Assembly: GCA_004557735.1 (NCBI GenBank)
Contig: SFFV01000034.1
Location: 1 to 12,960 of the forward strand
DNA: 12,960 bases
Origin: Clostridiales bacterium
GTDB lineage: Bacteria; Bacillota; Clostridia; Oscillospirales; Oscillospiraceae
Direction: 5' to 3'
Positions 1 through 6,710 of the stretch are shown piece by piece (positions within the stretch are counted from its first letter, which is position 1; each line of letters begins with the position of its first letter). The translations under genes and the position numbers were made by a program. A model generated the notes under the pieces. The model did no database searches. It was not told the origin of the DNA and was given only the letters and a program-made list of their open reading frames with translations.

Positions 1-1208
1 CCGAGGGCGTTGATCTCTCCGGCGACAAGGTCGCCATGCAGCGTCTGCGCGAGGCCGCCGAAAAGGCAAAGTGCGACCTCTCCGGCGTGACGAGCACGAA
101 CGTCAACCTGCCGTATATCACCGCCGACGCGAACGGCCCGAAGCATCTCGACGTGACGCTGACCCGCGCGAAGTTCAACGAGCTGACGCATCACCTCGTC
201 GAGCGCACGATGGCTCCGGTCCGTCAGGCGCTGAGCGACGCCGGCCTCTCCGTGAACGATCTGAGCAAGGTGCTTCTCGTCGGCGGCTCCACCCGCATCC
301 CTGCCGTGCAGGAGGCCGTTAAGAGCTTCACCGGCAAGGACCCCTTCAAGGGCATCAACCCCGATGAGTGCGTGGCCGTGGGCGCTGCCATCCAGGGCGG
401 CGTGCTCGGCGGCGACGTCGAAGGCATCCTGCTGCTCGACGTGACCCCGCTCTCTCTCGGCATCGAAACGCTCGGCGGCGTCTGCACCAAGCTCATCGAC
501 CGCAACACCACCATCCCGACCCGCAAGAGCCAGGTGTTCTCCACCGCCGCGGACAACCAGACCTCCGTGGAGGTCAACGTCCTGCAGGGCGAGCGCGAAA
601 TGGCGCAGTACAACAAGAGCCTCGGCCGCTTCCATCTTGACGGCATCGCCCCGGCGCGCCGCGGCGTGCCGCAGATCGAGGTCACGTTCGATATCGACGC
701 CAACGGCATCGTGAACGTCTCCGCGAAGGATCTCGGCACCGGCAAGGAGCAGCACATCACCATCACCGCTTCCTCCAACCTCTCCAAGGAAGATATTGAC
801 AAGGCCGTCAAGGAGGCCGAGCAGTTTGCCGCTGAGGATAAGAAGCGCAAGGAAGAGGTCGACGTCCGCAACGCGGGCGACCAGATGGTCTACCAGACCG
901 AGAAGACCCTCTCCGAGATGGGCGACAAGCTCGACGCCGCCGACAAGGGCGAGGTCGAGCAGAAGCTCGCGAGCCTGAAGACCGCCCTCTCCGGCACCGA
1001 CACCGAGGCCATCAAGAAGGCGACCGAAGAGCTGACGCAGGCCTTCTACAAGGTCAGCGAGAAGATGTACCAGCAGGCCAATCCGCAGGGCGCGCAGGGC
1101 AATCCGGGCGCGAACTACACCGACCCCGGTGCGCAGCAGGGCCAGCAGGGCGGCCAGTACTACGACGCCGACTACGAAGTTGTCGACGACGACAAGGACA
1201 AGAAGTAA
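1..1208 (+). CDS. dnaK: Chaperone protein DnaK (Hsp70), 3' part
   Basis: ATP-dependent cytosolic chaperone that binds exposed hydrophobic peptides and cycles with DnaJ and GrpE. The window opens inside the gene: the frame is open from base 3, and about 400 codons remain of the roughly 610-620 usual for the family, so most of the nucleotide-binding domain is cut off by the window edge. Visible are the Hsp70 signature LVGGSTRIP (about nt 276-302), the phosphate-2 region ending in AVGAAIQGG, the interdomain linker LLLDVTPLSLG (about nt 429-461), the beta-sandwich substrate domain with QGER, and the helical lid. The tail is rich in Gln and Gly (about nt 1069-1164) and ends in the acidic DYEVVDDDKDKK, as in bacterial DnaK. 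dnaJ follows 87 bases downstream on the same strand. The upstream part, probably with hrcA/grpE, lies outside. Identification is essentially certain. Confidence 0.98.
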   Translation, partial: EGVDLSGDKVAMQRLREAAEKAKCDLSGVTSTNVNLPYITADANGPKHLDVTLTRAKFNELTHHLVERTMAPVRQALSDAGLSVNDLSKVLLVGGSTRIPAVQEAVKSFTGKDPFKGINPDECVAVGAAIQGGVLGGDVEGILLLDVTPLSLGIETLGGVCTKLIDRNTTIPTRKSQVFSTAADNQTSVEVNVLQGEREMAQYNKSLGRFHLDGIAPARRGVPQIEVTFDIDANGIVNVSAKDLGTGKEQHITITASSNLSKEDIDKAVKEAEQFAAEDKKRKEEVDVRNAGDQMVYQTEKTLSEMGDKLDAADKGEVEQKLASLKTALSGTDTEAIKKATEELTQAFYKVSEKMYQQANPQGAQGNPGANYTDPGAQQGQQGGQYYDADYEVVDDDKDKK

Positions 1209-1236
1209 GATATTCCCAATTTGAGTCCCAATCAAC

Positions 1237-1276
1237 GGAATGCGGGGCGGACGGATTTCCGGTCCGCCCGCGTTCC
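1237..1276 (+). promoter_or_regulatory. Strong dnaK-dnaJ intergenic hairpin
   Basis: An imperfect inverted repeat pairs GGAATGCGGG with CCCGCGTTCC and then CGGAC with GTCCG. It gives about 15 pairs with one bulged G and one G-T pair, closed by a small loop around GGATTTCC. No U-run follows: the next bases run straight into the dnaJ ribosome site. It therefore does not look like a complete intrinsic terminator. It may be an mRNA processing or stabilising structure, or a partial attenuator that sets dnaJ output below dnaK. That role is inference. Confidence 0.6.
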
Positions 1277-1295
1277 ATGTTAAGAGGATAGCTAT

Positions 1296-2435
1296 ATGGC
1301 CGATAAACGCGATTATTACGAGGTGCTTGGCGTCGACAAGAGCGCCAGTACCGACGACATAAAGAAAGCCTACCGGAAAAAGGCGAAAGAGTTCCACCCC
1401 GACCTGCACCCCGGCGACAGGGAGTGCGAGCAGAAATTCAAAGAGGTCAACGAGGCCTACGAGGTGCTCTCCGACGCCGATAAGCGCGCGAAGTACGATC
1501 AGTACGGCTTCGCCGCGTTCGATCCGTCCAGCTTCCAGTCAAGCGCCGAGGGCTTCGGCGGCTTCGCCGATATTCTGAACGACCTCTTCGGCGGCGGTTT
1601 CGGCGGCGGCTTCGGCGGCTTTGGCGGCTTCGGCGGCGCACAGCGCTCGCCGAACGCCCCCATGCGCGGTGAGAATGTCCGCACCGAGGTGCAGGTCAGC
1701 TTTGAGGAGGCCTGCTTCGGCGTCAGCCGCGAGCTGGACGTTATGAAGGTCGAGACCTGCGACAAGTGCAAGGGCACCGGCTGCGCCGAGGGCACGACCC
1801 CCGAGGTCTGCCCCGACTGCAAGGGCCGCGGGAACGTGACGCGCACAGCGCGCACGCCGTTCGGCATGATGCAGACGCAGGAGCCGTGCTCCCGCTGCGG
1901 CGGCACAGGCAAGATCATCCATCAGCCGTGCCCGACCTGCAAAGGCAAGGGCAAGGTGCGCCGCTCGCGCCGCATCAAGGTAGACATTCCCGCCGGTATC
2001 GACGACGGGCAGACCATCTCCCTGCGCGGGCTCGGCAACGCCGGACGCAACGGCGGCCCCGCAGGCGATCTGCTTGTGACGGTGAGCGTGCGCCGCCATC
2101 CGCAGTTTGAGCGCGAGGATACGTCCATTCTCTACGAGCTGCCCGTATCCATCGTACAGGCTTCGCTCGGCGCGGAGGTCGAGGTGCCGACGATCGACGG
2201 CAAGGTGAAATACACCGTGCCCGAGGGCACGCAGTCCGGAACGGTGTTCCGTCTGCGCGGCAAGGGCGTGCCGTATCTCCACGGCGGCGGCCGCGGCGAC
2301 CAGTTCGTCACGGTGCGCGTCGTAACGCCGAAAAATCTGACGGCGGAGCAGAAGGACCTTCTCCGCAAGCTCGGCGACAGTTTCGGCGATTCCGGTATCG
2401 CGCCGAAGAAAAAAAGCATCTTCGGCGGAAAGTAA
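1296..2435 (+). CDS. dnaJ: Chaperone protein DnaJ (Hsp40)
   Basis: Co-chaperone that delivers unfolded substrates to DnaK and stimulates its ATPase. At 379 residues it is a full-length type I protein. The J domain (about 1-70) carries HPD at 34-36. A Gly/Phe-rich linker (about 86-115) is built from FGG/FGGG units. The zinc domain has four CxxCxGxG repeats, starting near residues 155, 172, 198 and 212 (CDKCKGTG, CPDCKGRG, CSRCGGTG, CPTCKGKG). The C-terminal substrate and dimer domains follow. The ATG at 1296 is preceded by AGAGGA at 1283-1288 and agrees with the family start MADKRDYYEVLGV. It is the second gene of the heat-shock pair and is separated from dnaK by a hairpin instead of being translationally coupled. 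All expected motifs are intact. Confidence 0.98.
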   Translation: MADKRDYYEVLGVDKSASTDDIKKAYRKKAKEFHPDLHPGDRECEQKFKEVNEAYEVLSDADKRAKYDQYGFAAFDPSSFQSSAEGFGGFADILNDLFGGGFGGGFGGFGGFGGAQRSPNAPMRGENVRTEVQVSFEEACFGVSRELDVMKVETCDKCKGTGCAEGTTPEVCPDCKGRGNVTRTARTPFGMMQTQEPCSRCGGTGKIIHQPCPTCKGKGKVRRSRRIKVDIPAGIDDGQTISLRGLGNAGRNGGPAGDLLVTVSVRRHPQFEREDTSILYELPVSIVQASLGAEVEVPTIDGKVKYTVPEGTQSGTVFRLRGKGVPYLHGGGRGDQFVTVRVVTPKNLTAEQKDLLRKLGDSFGDSGIAPKKKSIFGGK

Positions 2436-2443
2436 ATACAAAA

Positions 2444-2480
2444 AACCGTCGCGCGGACGTTTATAATCCGTGCGACGGTT
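2444..2480. terminator. Bidirectional intrinsic terminator between convergent dnaJ and amidohydrolase operon
   Basis: A 14-base stem pairs AACCGTCGCGCGGA with TCCGTGCGACGGTT (one G-T pair) around a 9-base loop. On the plus strand it is followed by ATATTTTAT. On the minus strand the complement of the preceding A-run gives a U-run. It sits between the stop of dnaJ (2435) and the stop of the amidohydrolase gene (2486), so it can end both transcripts. Confidence 0.9.
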
Positions 2481-2485
2481 ATATT

Positions 2486-3760
2486 TTATGGGTCACGCTG
2501 CAAAAACTCTGCCTGCGCCGCGGCGAGAAGCCCGTCGCTTTCCGCCAGCTCGGCAGCGGCGGCGGCAAGAACCGCCGCGGCGGTCATCATGCCTTTGTGC
2601 GCTGCCGGAAGTACGCTCTGCTCCGCCATGCGACGGTCATGGAACGGCGTACCGGCAGCAAAGCATGCAACATAGATTTGCGCCGTAGGCACAAGGTGGG
2701 ACACGTTGCCAACGTCGGAGGATATCGGCAGCGACCCGCTGTAAGCGCCGTAGGGCTCAATCTCCGCAGAAAAGGGAGGCTTTTTCGCGGAGAAGCGCCC
2801 TGCGGCGGCTTCGTCCTCCTCGGTAAAGGCCGGCGCGCCGATCTCATGGAACGCCTTGTCTGCCAGACGGCTCAGCGTACCGTTCGGCAGGTAGTCGCTC
2901 ATGGTGCTTGTCCGGCGGAACGAGAGCTCCGTGCCGGTCATCAGCGCTGCGCCCCGCGCCACATCGTGCAGGCGCGCCAGAACATCCTCGGCGGCGGACA
3001 GCGTTTCCGCGCGGACATAGTAGAGAAGCGACGCGGAAGCCTGTACGATGTTGGGACTCTGTCCTCCGGCGTTGGTGTAGGCGTAATGAACCCGGACATC
3101 CGGCGGAACGTGCTCCCGGAGGTAATTTGCGCCCACATTCATAAGCTCACAGGCGTCGAGCGCGCTGCGCCCAAGCTGCGGCGATGAGGCGGCGTGGCTG
3201 GCTGTTCCGTGAAATTCCACCTCTGCAATCAGGTTGGCAAGGGTGGACTGCGTAACGGCGCGGTTATGCGTTTCAGGATGCCAGGTGAAGCAGGCGCTCA
3301 GCTCTGAAAACACGCCTTCCCGTGCAAGTATCTCCTTGCCTGCGCCGGCTTCCTCTGCCGGGCAGCCGAAAAACCGTACCGTTCCGGGAAGATCGCGGCC
3401 TTCCAGATACTCGCTGAGCACGATCGCCGCGCCGGCAGCGCCTGTGCCAAGAAGATTATGCCCGCAGCCGTGCCCGGCGCCGCCGTTTTCGCCAAGACCA
3501 GGCAGAGCGTCGTATTCTCCCAAAAAACCGATAACCGGCCATCCGCTGCCGCGGCTTGCCGCGAAGGCGGTGGAGAGTCCGCCGATGCCCATGTCCACGG
3601 AAAAGCCCTTTTCCGCCAGATAACGGGAAAGCGTCTGACAGGCATACACCTCATGAAACGCCTGTTCCGGATGCGCCCCTATGGCGTCGCTCAGCGCGGA
3701 AAGCTCCGCGCCGAGCTGAGCGGCAAGGTTTCTTATGGCGGTTATTCTGCCGTGCTCCAT
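2486..3760 (-). CDS. M20-family amidohydrolase (AbgB-like)
   Basis: Predicted cytosolic metal-dependent hydrolase of peptidase family M20, AbgB-like amidohydrolase branch; such enzymes cleave the amide bond of N-acyl amino acids and related compounds. 424 residues. The metal ligands are recognisable: GHGCGHN at 96-102 (H97, C99, H101), the acidic pair E136-E137 in CPAEEAG, HPETH at 161-165, GTASHA with H189 in the dimerisation lid, and FHD with H374 near the end. SSDVGNVSH at 347-355 matches the AbgB-type pattern. It is the last gene of a four-gene operon. Its ATG lies three bases after the upstream TGA, and its ribosome site (CTGGAGA) is inside that gene, which implies coupled translation. 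No signal peptide is seen. Its neighbours suggest the final release of an amino acid, perhaps cysteine. The carbamoylase motifs of the hydantoinase-type M20 branch are not evident, so the substrate is open. Confidence 0.9.
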   Translation of the reverse strand: MEHGRITAIRNLAAQLGAELSALSDAIGAHPEQAFHEVYACQTLSRYLAEKGFSVDMGIGGLSTAFAASRGSGWPVIGFLGEYDALPGLGENGGAGHGCGHNLLGTGAAGAAIVLSEYLEGRDLPGTVRFFGCPAEEAGAGKEILAREGVFSELSACFTWHPETHNRAVTQSTLANLIAEVEFHGTASHAASSPQLGRSALDACELMNVGANYLREHVPPDVRVHYAYTNAGGQSPNIVQASASLLYYVRAETLSAAEDVLARLHDVARGAALMTGTELSFRRTSTMSDYLPNGTLSRLADKAFHEIGAPAFTEEDEAAAGRFSAKKPPFSAEIEPYGAYSGSLPISSDVGNVSHLVPTAQIYVACFAAGTPFHDRRMAEQSVLPAAHKGMMTAAAVLAAAAAELAESDGLLAAAQAEFLQRDP

Positions 3761-3763
3761 GAA

Positions 3764-4486
3764 TCAGATCTCCAGGAAGTCCAGCTCGGCTTCCGCCTCC
3801 AGGGCATCGCATTTTGCGTCGCCCATAATGCACCGGAACTCATCCAGCGCCTTGTGACAGATTCTCTCCGTTTCCGGTACGCCAAGCTCCAGATAGAATG
3901 CGCGCCGCAGCGCCGAGAGGACATGGCCGGAGTGGTAGAGAAAGTCTTTCATGGTGTAGTGCGATATTTCGCCCTTGAGCTTCATCAGATCAAAAAACTC
4001 CTGCTCTGTCCGGAAGTTTGCTCCGATCCAGTTAAACTCGCAGGACGGGTGTCCGTGTGTAAGAACGGAGGAGATTTCCACGGTTTCCGCCGGGTTAAAG
4101 CCGTGAACAAGGTTTTTGTCGCAGTGGGTGCAATAGACGGCGCCATACTTTCCGAGCCCGTATTTGAGCCAGCTGTCATTCCACGCGCACTGCGGGACGG
4201 TGTTGAGAAAATCCGGAACGATCCTGCTGACCTGAATGCTGGTCTTCTTGCGCGTGTCGGCCCATTCCCCGTAAAGGAGGTAGGTCTGCATATTCAGCTC
4301 GCGGCCATCGGCCAGCGCGCGTTTTGCCATGCGGATGCCACGTTCGCGGGAATAGAGGATCGTCCCTTTGGCAAGAGCGTCCAGCCCGGCTTCTCCGTGG
4401 GCTTCCTCGGCGTATTTGCCGAGAAGCCCATAAATCAGCGCGTGATCTTCGATATAAAACTCCGGTGCGATCTTTTCTCGAATCAT
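3764..4486 (-). CDS. L-2-amino-thiazoline-4-carboxylic acid hydrolase family protein
   Basis: 240 residues resembling the ATC hydrolase family (Pfam ATC_hydrolase). Characterised members open the thiazoline ring of L-ATC to give N-carbamoyl-L-cysteine. Visible family features are an N-terminal helical part (LLGKYAEEAHGEAGLDAL, then RERGIRMAKRALADG), CAW at 100-102, YC at 118-119 followed by D123, GFNP at 129-132, and a conserved Gly-x3-Cys-x-Phe (G145, C149, F151). The Cys, Asp and Asn are the likely functional residues. No signal peptide or membrane segment is seen. A strong AAAAGGAG site lies about 8 bases before the ATG. It is third in the operon, 24 bases after the racemase-like gene and 3 bases before the amidohydrolase. 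Family assignment is from recalled motifs. The exact reaction is inference: a related cyclic amidine or amide could be the true substrate. Confidence 0.75.
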   Translation of the reverse strand: MIREKIAPEFYIEDHALIYGLLGKYAEEAHGEAGLDALAKGTILYSRERGIRMAKRALADGRELNMQTYLLYGEWADTRKKTSIQVSRIVPDFLNTVPQCAWNDSWLKYGLGKYGAVYCTHCDKNLVHGFNPAETVEISSVLTHGHPSCEFNWIGANFRTEQEFFDLMKLKGEISHYTMKDFLYHSGHVLSALRRAFYLELGVPETERICHKALDEFRCIMGDAKCDALEAEAELDFLEI

Positions 4487-4510
4487 TCTGATATTCTCCT
4501 TTTCTTCGCT

Positions 4511-5266
4511 TTAGAGGGTGAAGAGCTTTCCCAGACGGTCGGCATTTTCGCCGTGACGGCCAAACCACCTGCCGATCAGCCATACGGCGCAGGAGTTGCT
4601 GGATACTACCGGAATACCGAGTTCATTTTCCAGATCGGCTATTATTTCCATGGTAGTCAGCCCGGTGCAGCTGAGGAAAAGCGCGTCGGCATCCGGCTGG
4701 ATATGAGCTTTGGCAAAGCGGAAAATATCCTCTGGGGGTATCCGGCCGATCCGTTTGGGGTCGCGCGGGTCGGCGGTCGGTATGCCATAAATACCCTCAA
4801 CGGTAAAGCCCTCATTTTCAAAGTAGGCTTTCTCGGTCTGGTTGACATCGTCCGGGTAGGGAGTGCAGATGGTTGGCCGCCTGACGCCGAGCGCGCGCAG
4901 CGCCTTGAGAACCGCCGTGGTGGTTGTATACCCCTCTCTGGCGGCTGCTGCCTCCTGAATCACCCGGCAGAGATGAGCGTCATATCCCGGACCGCCTACC
5001 TGGCTTCCTGACGTGCAGGAAAGAAAAGCAAGGTCGATCGGGTCATAGCTGCGGTAAAGATGCATTGCGTCCGTGACCCTGTTGGCAAAAGCCTGCAATC
5101 CTTCCGGACTGACAGAACCGAGTGGAACGGGATAGTCGGATATCGCGATGTCTTTACAGAGCCATCGGTGGAAATCTGTCACGGCGATATATCCACCGGC
5201 AGGCATGACGACGCCCAACTTTCCGAGTGTGCCGTAGACCTTTTTTTCTGCGAACAGATTTTCCAT
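4511..5266 (-). CDS. Asp/Glu racemase superfamily protein (maleate isomerase / arylmalonate decarboxylase-like)
   Basis: 251 residues of the two-lobed Asp/Glu/hydantoin racemase superfamily, cofactor-free enzymes that use one or two cysteines as acid/base or nucleophile. Both catalytic positions are present: C84 in FLSCTSGS and C200 in LFLSCTGL, each at the end of a hydrophobic strand, with the pseudo-symmetric spacing of maleate isomerases and two-base racemases. The N-terminal part (LGVVMPAGGYIAVTDFHRW) and the ICTPYPDDVNQ strand fit the maleate-isomerase-like branch. It is second in the operon, 6 bases after the permease stop, with only a weak ribosome site (AACAGG), so it is probably coupled. 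Next to an ATC-hydrolase family gene, a racemase that converts the D form of the substrate to the L form is the attractive role. Isomerase or decarboxylase activity cannot be excluded from sequence. Confidence 0.85.
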   Translation of the reverse strand: MENLFAEKKVYGTLGKLGVVMPAGGYIAVTDFHRWLCKDIAISDYPVPLGSVSPEGLQAFANRVTDAMHLYRSYDPIDLAFLSCTSGSQVGGPGYDAHLCRVIQEAAAAREGYTTTTAVLKALRALGVRRPTICTPYPDDVNQTEKAYFENEGFTVEGIYGIPTADPRDPKRIGRIPPEDIFRFAKAHIQPDADALFLSCTGLTTMEIIADLENELGIPVVSSNSCAVWLIGRWFGRHGENADRLGKLFTL

Positions 5267-5272
5267 ACCTGT

Positions 5273-6553
5273 TCAGACAAAGATCGTGACGCCGGCAACC
5301 ACCAGAAGCGTTGCGAGCATGGTGAGAACGACGGAGCAGATAAAGACGTGCTTGTAGCTCTTGGAATAGGAAAGTCCGGCCATCGTGAGAACGAGAACGA
5401 TGAAGTTGTTCCACGGCATGGAGTCAAAGCCCTCCGAGGACATGGCGACGATGCGATGGATGACCTCCGGCGAGTAGCCCATGGCGAGAAAGTCCTTGCC
5501 GAAAAGCTCAAGCGTGGTGGAGATGGCGGCTGTGCCGGAGCCGGTCATAAACGCGACGCAGTTGGTGACGGCGAACACCTTGAAAAGACCATTGAGAGGG
5601 AGATTCAGCAGCCACGTCTGGAAGCCGGCAAACGCAGGAGTTGCCGCAACAACCTTGGCGATGCCGACGACCATGCAGACCATGATCACGGGGTTGACGC
5701 CGCTGAGAACGCCGTCGTTAAGCGTCTTTTTTACGTTGTCATAGTACTTCCAGAAGAGGATCAGGCAAACGACCGAGGCAATGGCAAGGCCGTAAACGAT
5801 GGAGAGCTTAATGAGGTTGATGCACACGAGCGCAACGGCCAGCGGAAGAATCGCCATCCACGCCGGAGGCAGCTTGCCGGCGCTGAGATCCACGGTGTCG
5901 GCATCCAGCGCGTAGTATTCCGGAGCATCGGGGTTTTTACGGGCTTTTTTCACCGCAAAATGCACATACACGGCAATCATGGCAAGATAAAGCACCGTGC
6001 CGATGATGCCGATGACGGGAGCCGCCGTCAGCGTTGTGCCGAGATAGTTGGTCGGGGCAATGTTATTCGTCTGAATGCCGCCGGGGAAGAACGCGCACCC
6101 AGGAACCATGGCGGCATACGTCACGGCAGGAAAAATATACCAGGGAACGTTGCCGCGGCGGAACAGGACCTTTGCCAGAGGAAGAAGAACAAAAATGATT
6201 ACGAATCCGTTGACGCCGCCGATAGTAAGCAGACCGGTGACGACCATATAGCCGAGAAGACTGTAGCGCTCGCCGCAGCGGTTAGCAATCCAGAGACCGA
6301 GACTGCGAGTGGCGCCGCTGTCCTCCATCAGCTTGGCAAACAGTGCGCCGAGAACCAGCATCCAGAAATACGGTGCGCCGAAGGAAGCGATGCCCTGTAC
6401 AAGATAGGTGTTCCAGGTTTCCGCAAGGGAAAAACCGTTGGTAAGACCGATGACGGCGCTTGAAAGAAGCGCGGCGAGAATGAGATTGTACTTTTTCCAA
6501 ACACAGAACAGAAGCACTGCAAAACCGAGGAAAATGCCGATGGTTCCTAACAT
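5273..6553 (-). CDS. GntP-type (ion transporter superfamily) permease
   Basis: 426-residue integral membrane protein with about 11-12 hydrophobic segments, close to the usual 440 residues of the GntP gluconate/D-serine (DsdX) proton-symporter family. Features seen are a hydrophobic N-terminus without cleavable signal, a central polar loop (about 202-228), the GSGTAAIS motif at 338-345 and SSEGFDSMPWN at 372-382, which correspond to conserved re-entrant regions of the family. The ATG is preceded by AAAGGAG with 7-base spacing. It is the first gene of the minus-strand operon, divergent from the GntR gene across 157 bases. It is likely to import the substrate that the three downstream enzymes process. 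Family members move hydroxy- and amino-carboxylates, which fits a small carboxylated amino-acid derivative. The substrate is not readable from sequence, and the exact subfamily within the superfamily is less certain than the transporter call. Confidence 0.85.
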   Translation of the reverse strand: MLGTIGIFLGFAVLLFCVWKKYNLILAALLSSAVIGLTNGFSLAETWNTYLVQGIASFGAPYFWMLVLGALFAKLMEDSGATRSLGLWIANRCGERYSLLGYMVVTGLLTIGGVNGFVIIFVLLPLAKVLFRRGNVPWYIFPAVTYAAMVPGCAFFPGGIQTNNIAPTNYLGTTLTAAPVIGIIGTVLYLAMIAVYVHFAVKKARKNPDAPEYYALDADTVDLSAGKLPPAWMAILPLAVALVCINLIKLSIVYGLAIASVVCLILFWKYYDNVKKTLNDGVLSGVNPVIMVCMVVGIAKVVAATPAFAGFQTWLLNLPLNGLFKVFAVTNCVAFMTGSGTAAISTTLELFGKDFLAMGYSPEVIHRIVAMSSEGFDSMPWNNFIVLVLTMAGLSYSKSYKHVFICSVVLTMLATLLVVAGVTIFV

Positions 6554-6604
6554 TGTTTTCTCTCCTTTTTAATGTTTTGGGGTTCGCTTTGTGTGTGCTG
6601 GGGG

Positions 6605-6633
6605 CATATTTCGCGTATCACCACCCTTTTCAA
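6605..6633 (-). promoter_or_regulatory. Tentative promoter of the permease-amidohydrolase operon
   Basis: On the minus strand TTGAAA (6628-6633) is followed after 17 bases by AATATG (6605-6610). The -35 is good, but the -10 matches the consensus at only three positions. No better pair is evident in the divergent region. A transcription start here would leave a leader of about 40-45 bases before the permease ATG. Confidence 0.3.
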
Positions 6634-6643
6634 GCCTTTTCGT

Positions 6644-6672
6644 TTTACTTTTTTTCCTGCATACTGTATAAT
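6644..6672 (+). promoter_or_regulatory. Promoter of the GntR-family regulator gene
   Basis: TTTACT (6644-6649), a 17-base spacer and a perfect TATAAT (6667-6672) lie about 38 bases before the regulator ATG. Strong -10, moderate -35, ideal spacing. Confidence 0.7.
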
Positions 6673-6694
6673 CAGAATAAAAGTATTATCAGAA
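6666..6694 (+). repeat. Tandem 12-base direct repeat over the gntR promoter, candidate operator
   Basis: GTATAATCAGAA (6666-6677) and GTATTATCAGAA (6683-6694) differ at one base and are 17 bases apart, start to start. The first copy covers the -10 box of the regulator gene, and the second covers the transcript start region. Placement suggests autoregulation, possibly together with control of the divergent operon. Function is inference. Confidence 0.45.
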
Positions 6695-6710
6695 AACAGA
6701 GGAGACGTCC

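Noticed and set aside
1585..1640. GGC/TTC-rich tandem repeat in dnaJ
   Set aside because: This is the normal Gly/Phe linker of DnaJ; short codon repeats are expected there.
1539..2441. 300-codon open frame on the minus strand inside dnaJ
   Set aside because: Ala/Arg-rich shadow of dnaJ. The plus strand carries all zinc-finger and J-domain motifs.
3458..5011. Very long open frame (517 codons) on the plus strand opposite the amidohydrolase, ATC-hydrolase and racemase genes
   Set aside because: It spans three minus-strand genes with clear catalytic motifs and good ribosome sites. The plus-strand translation shows no recognisable domain and is a by-product of codon bias in GC-rich DNA.
5060..6463. 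467-codon open frame on the plus strand opposite the permease gene
   Set aside because: The translation is rich in His, Asp and Arg without domain features, while the minus strand encodes a coherent multi-span membrane protein. Antisense shadow.
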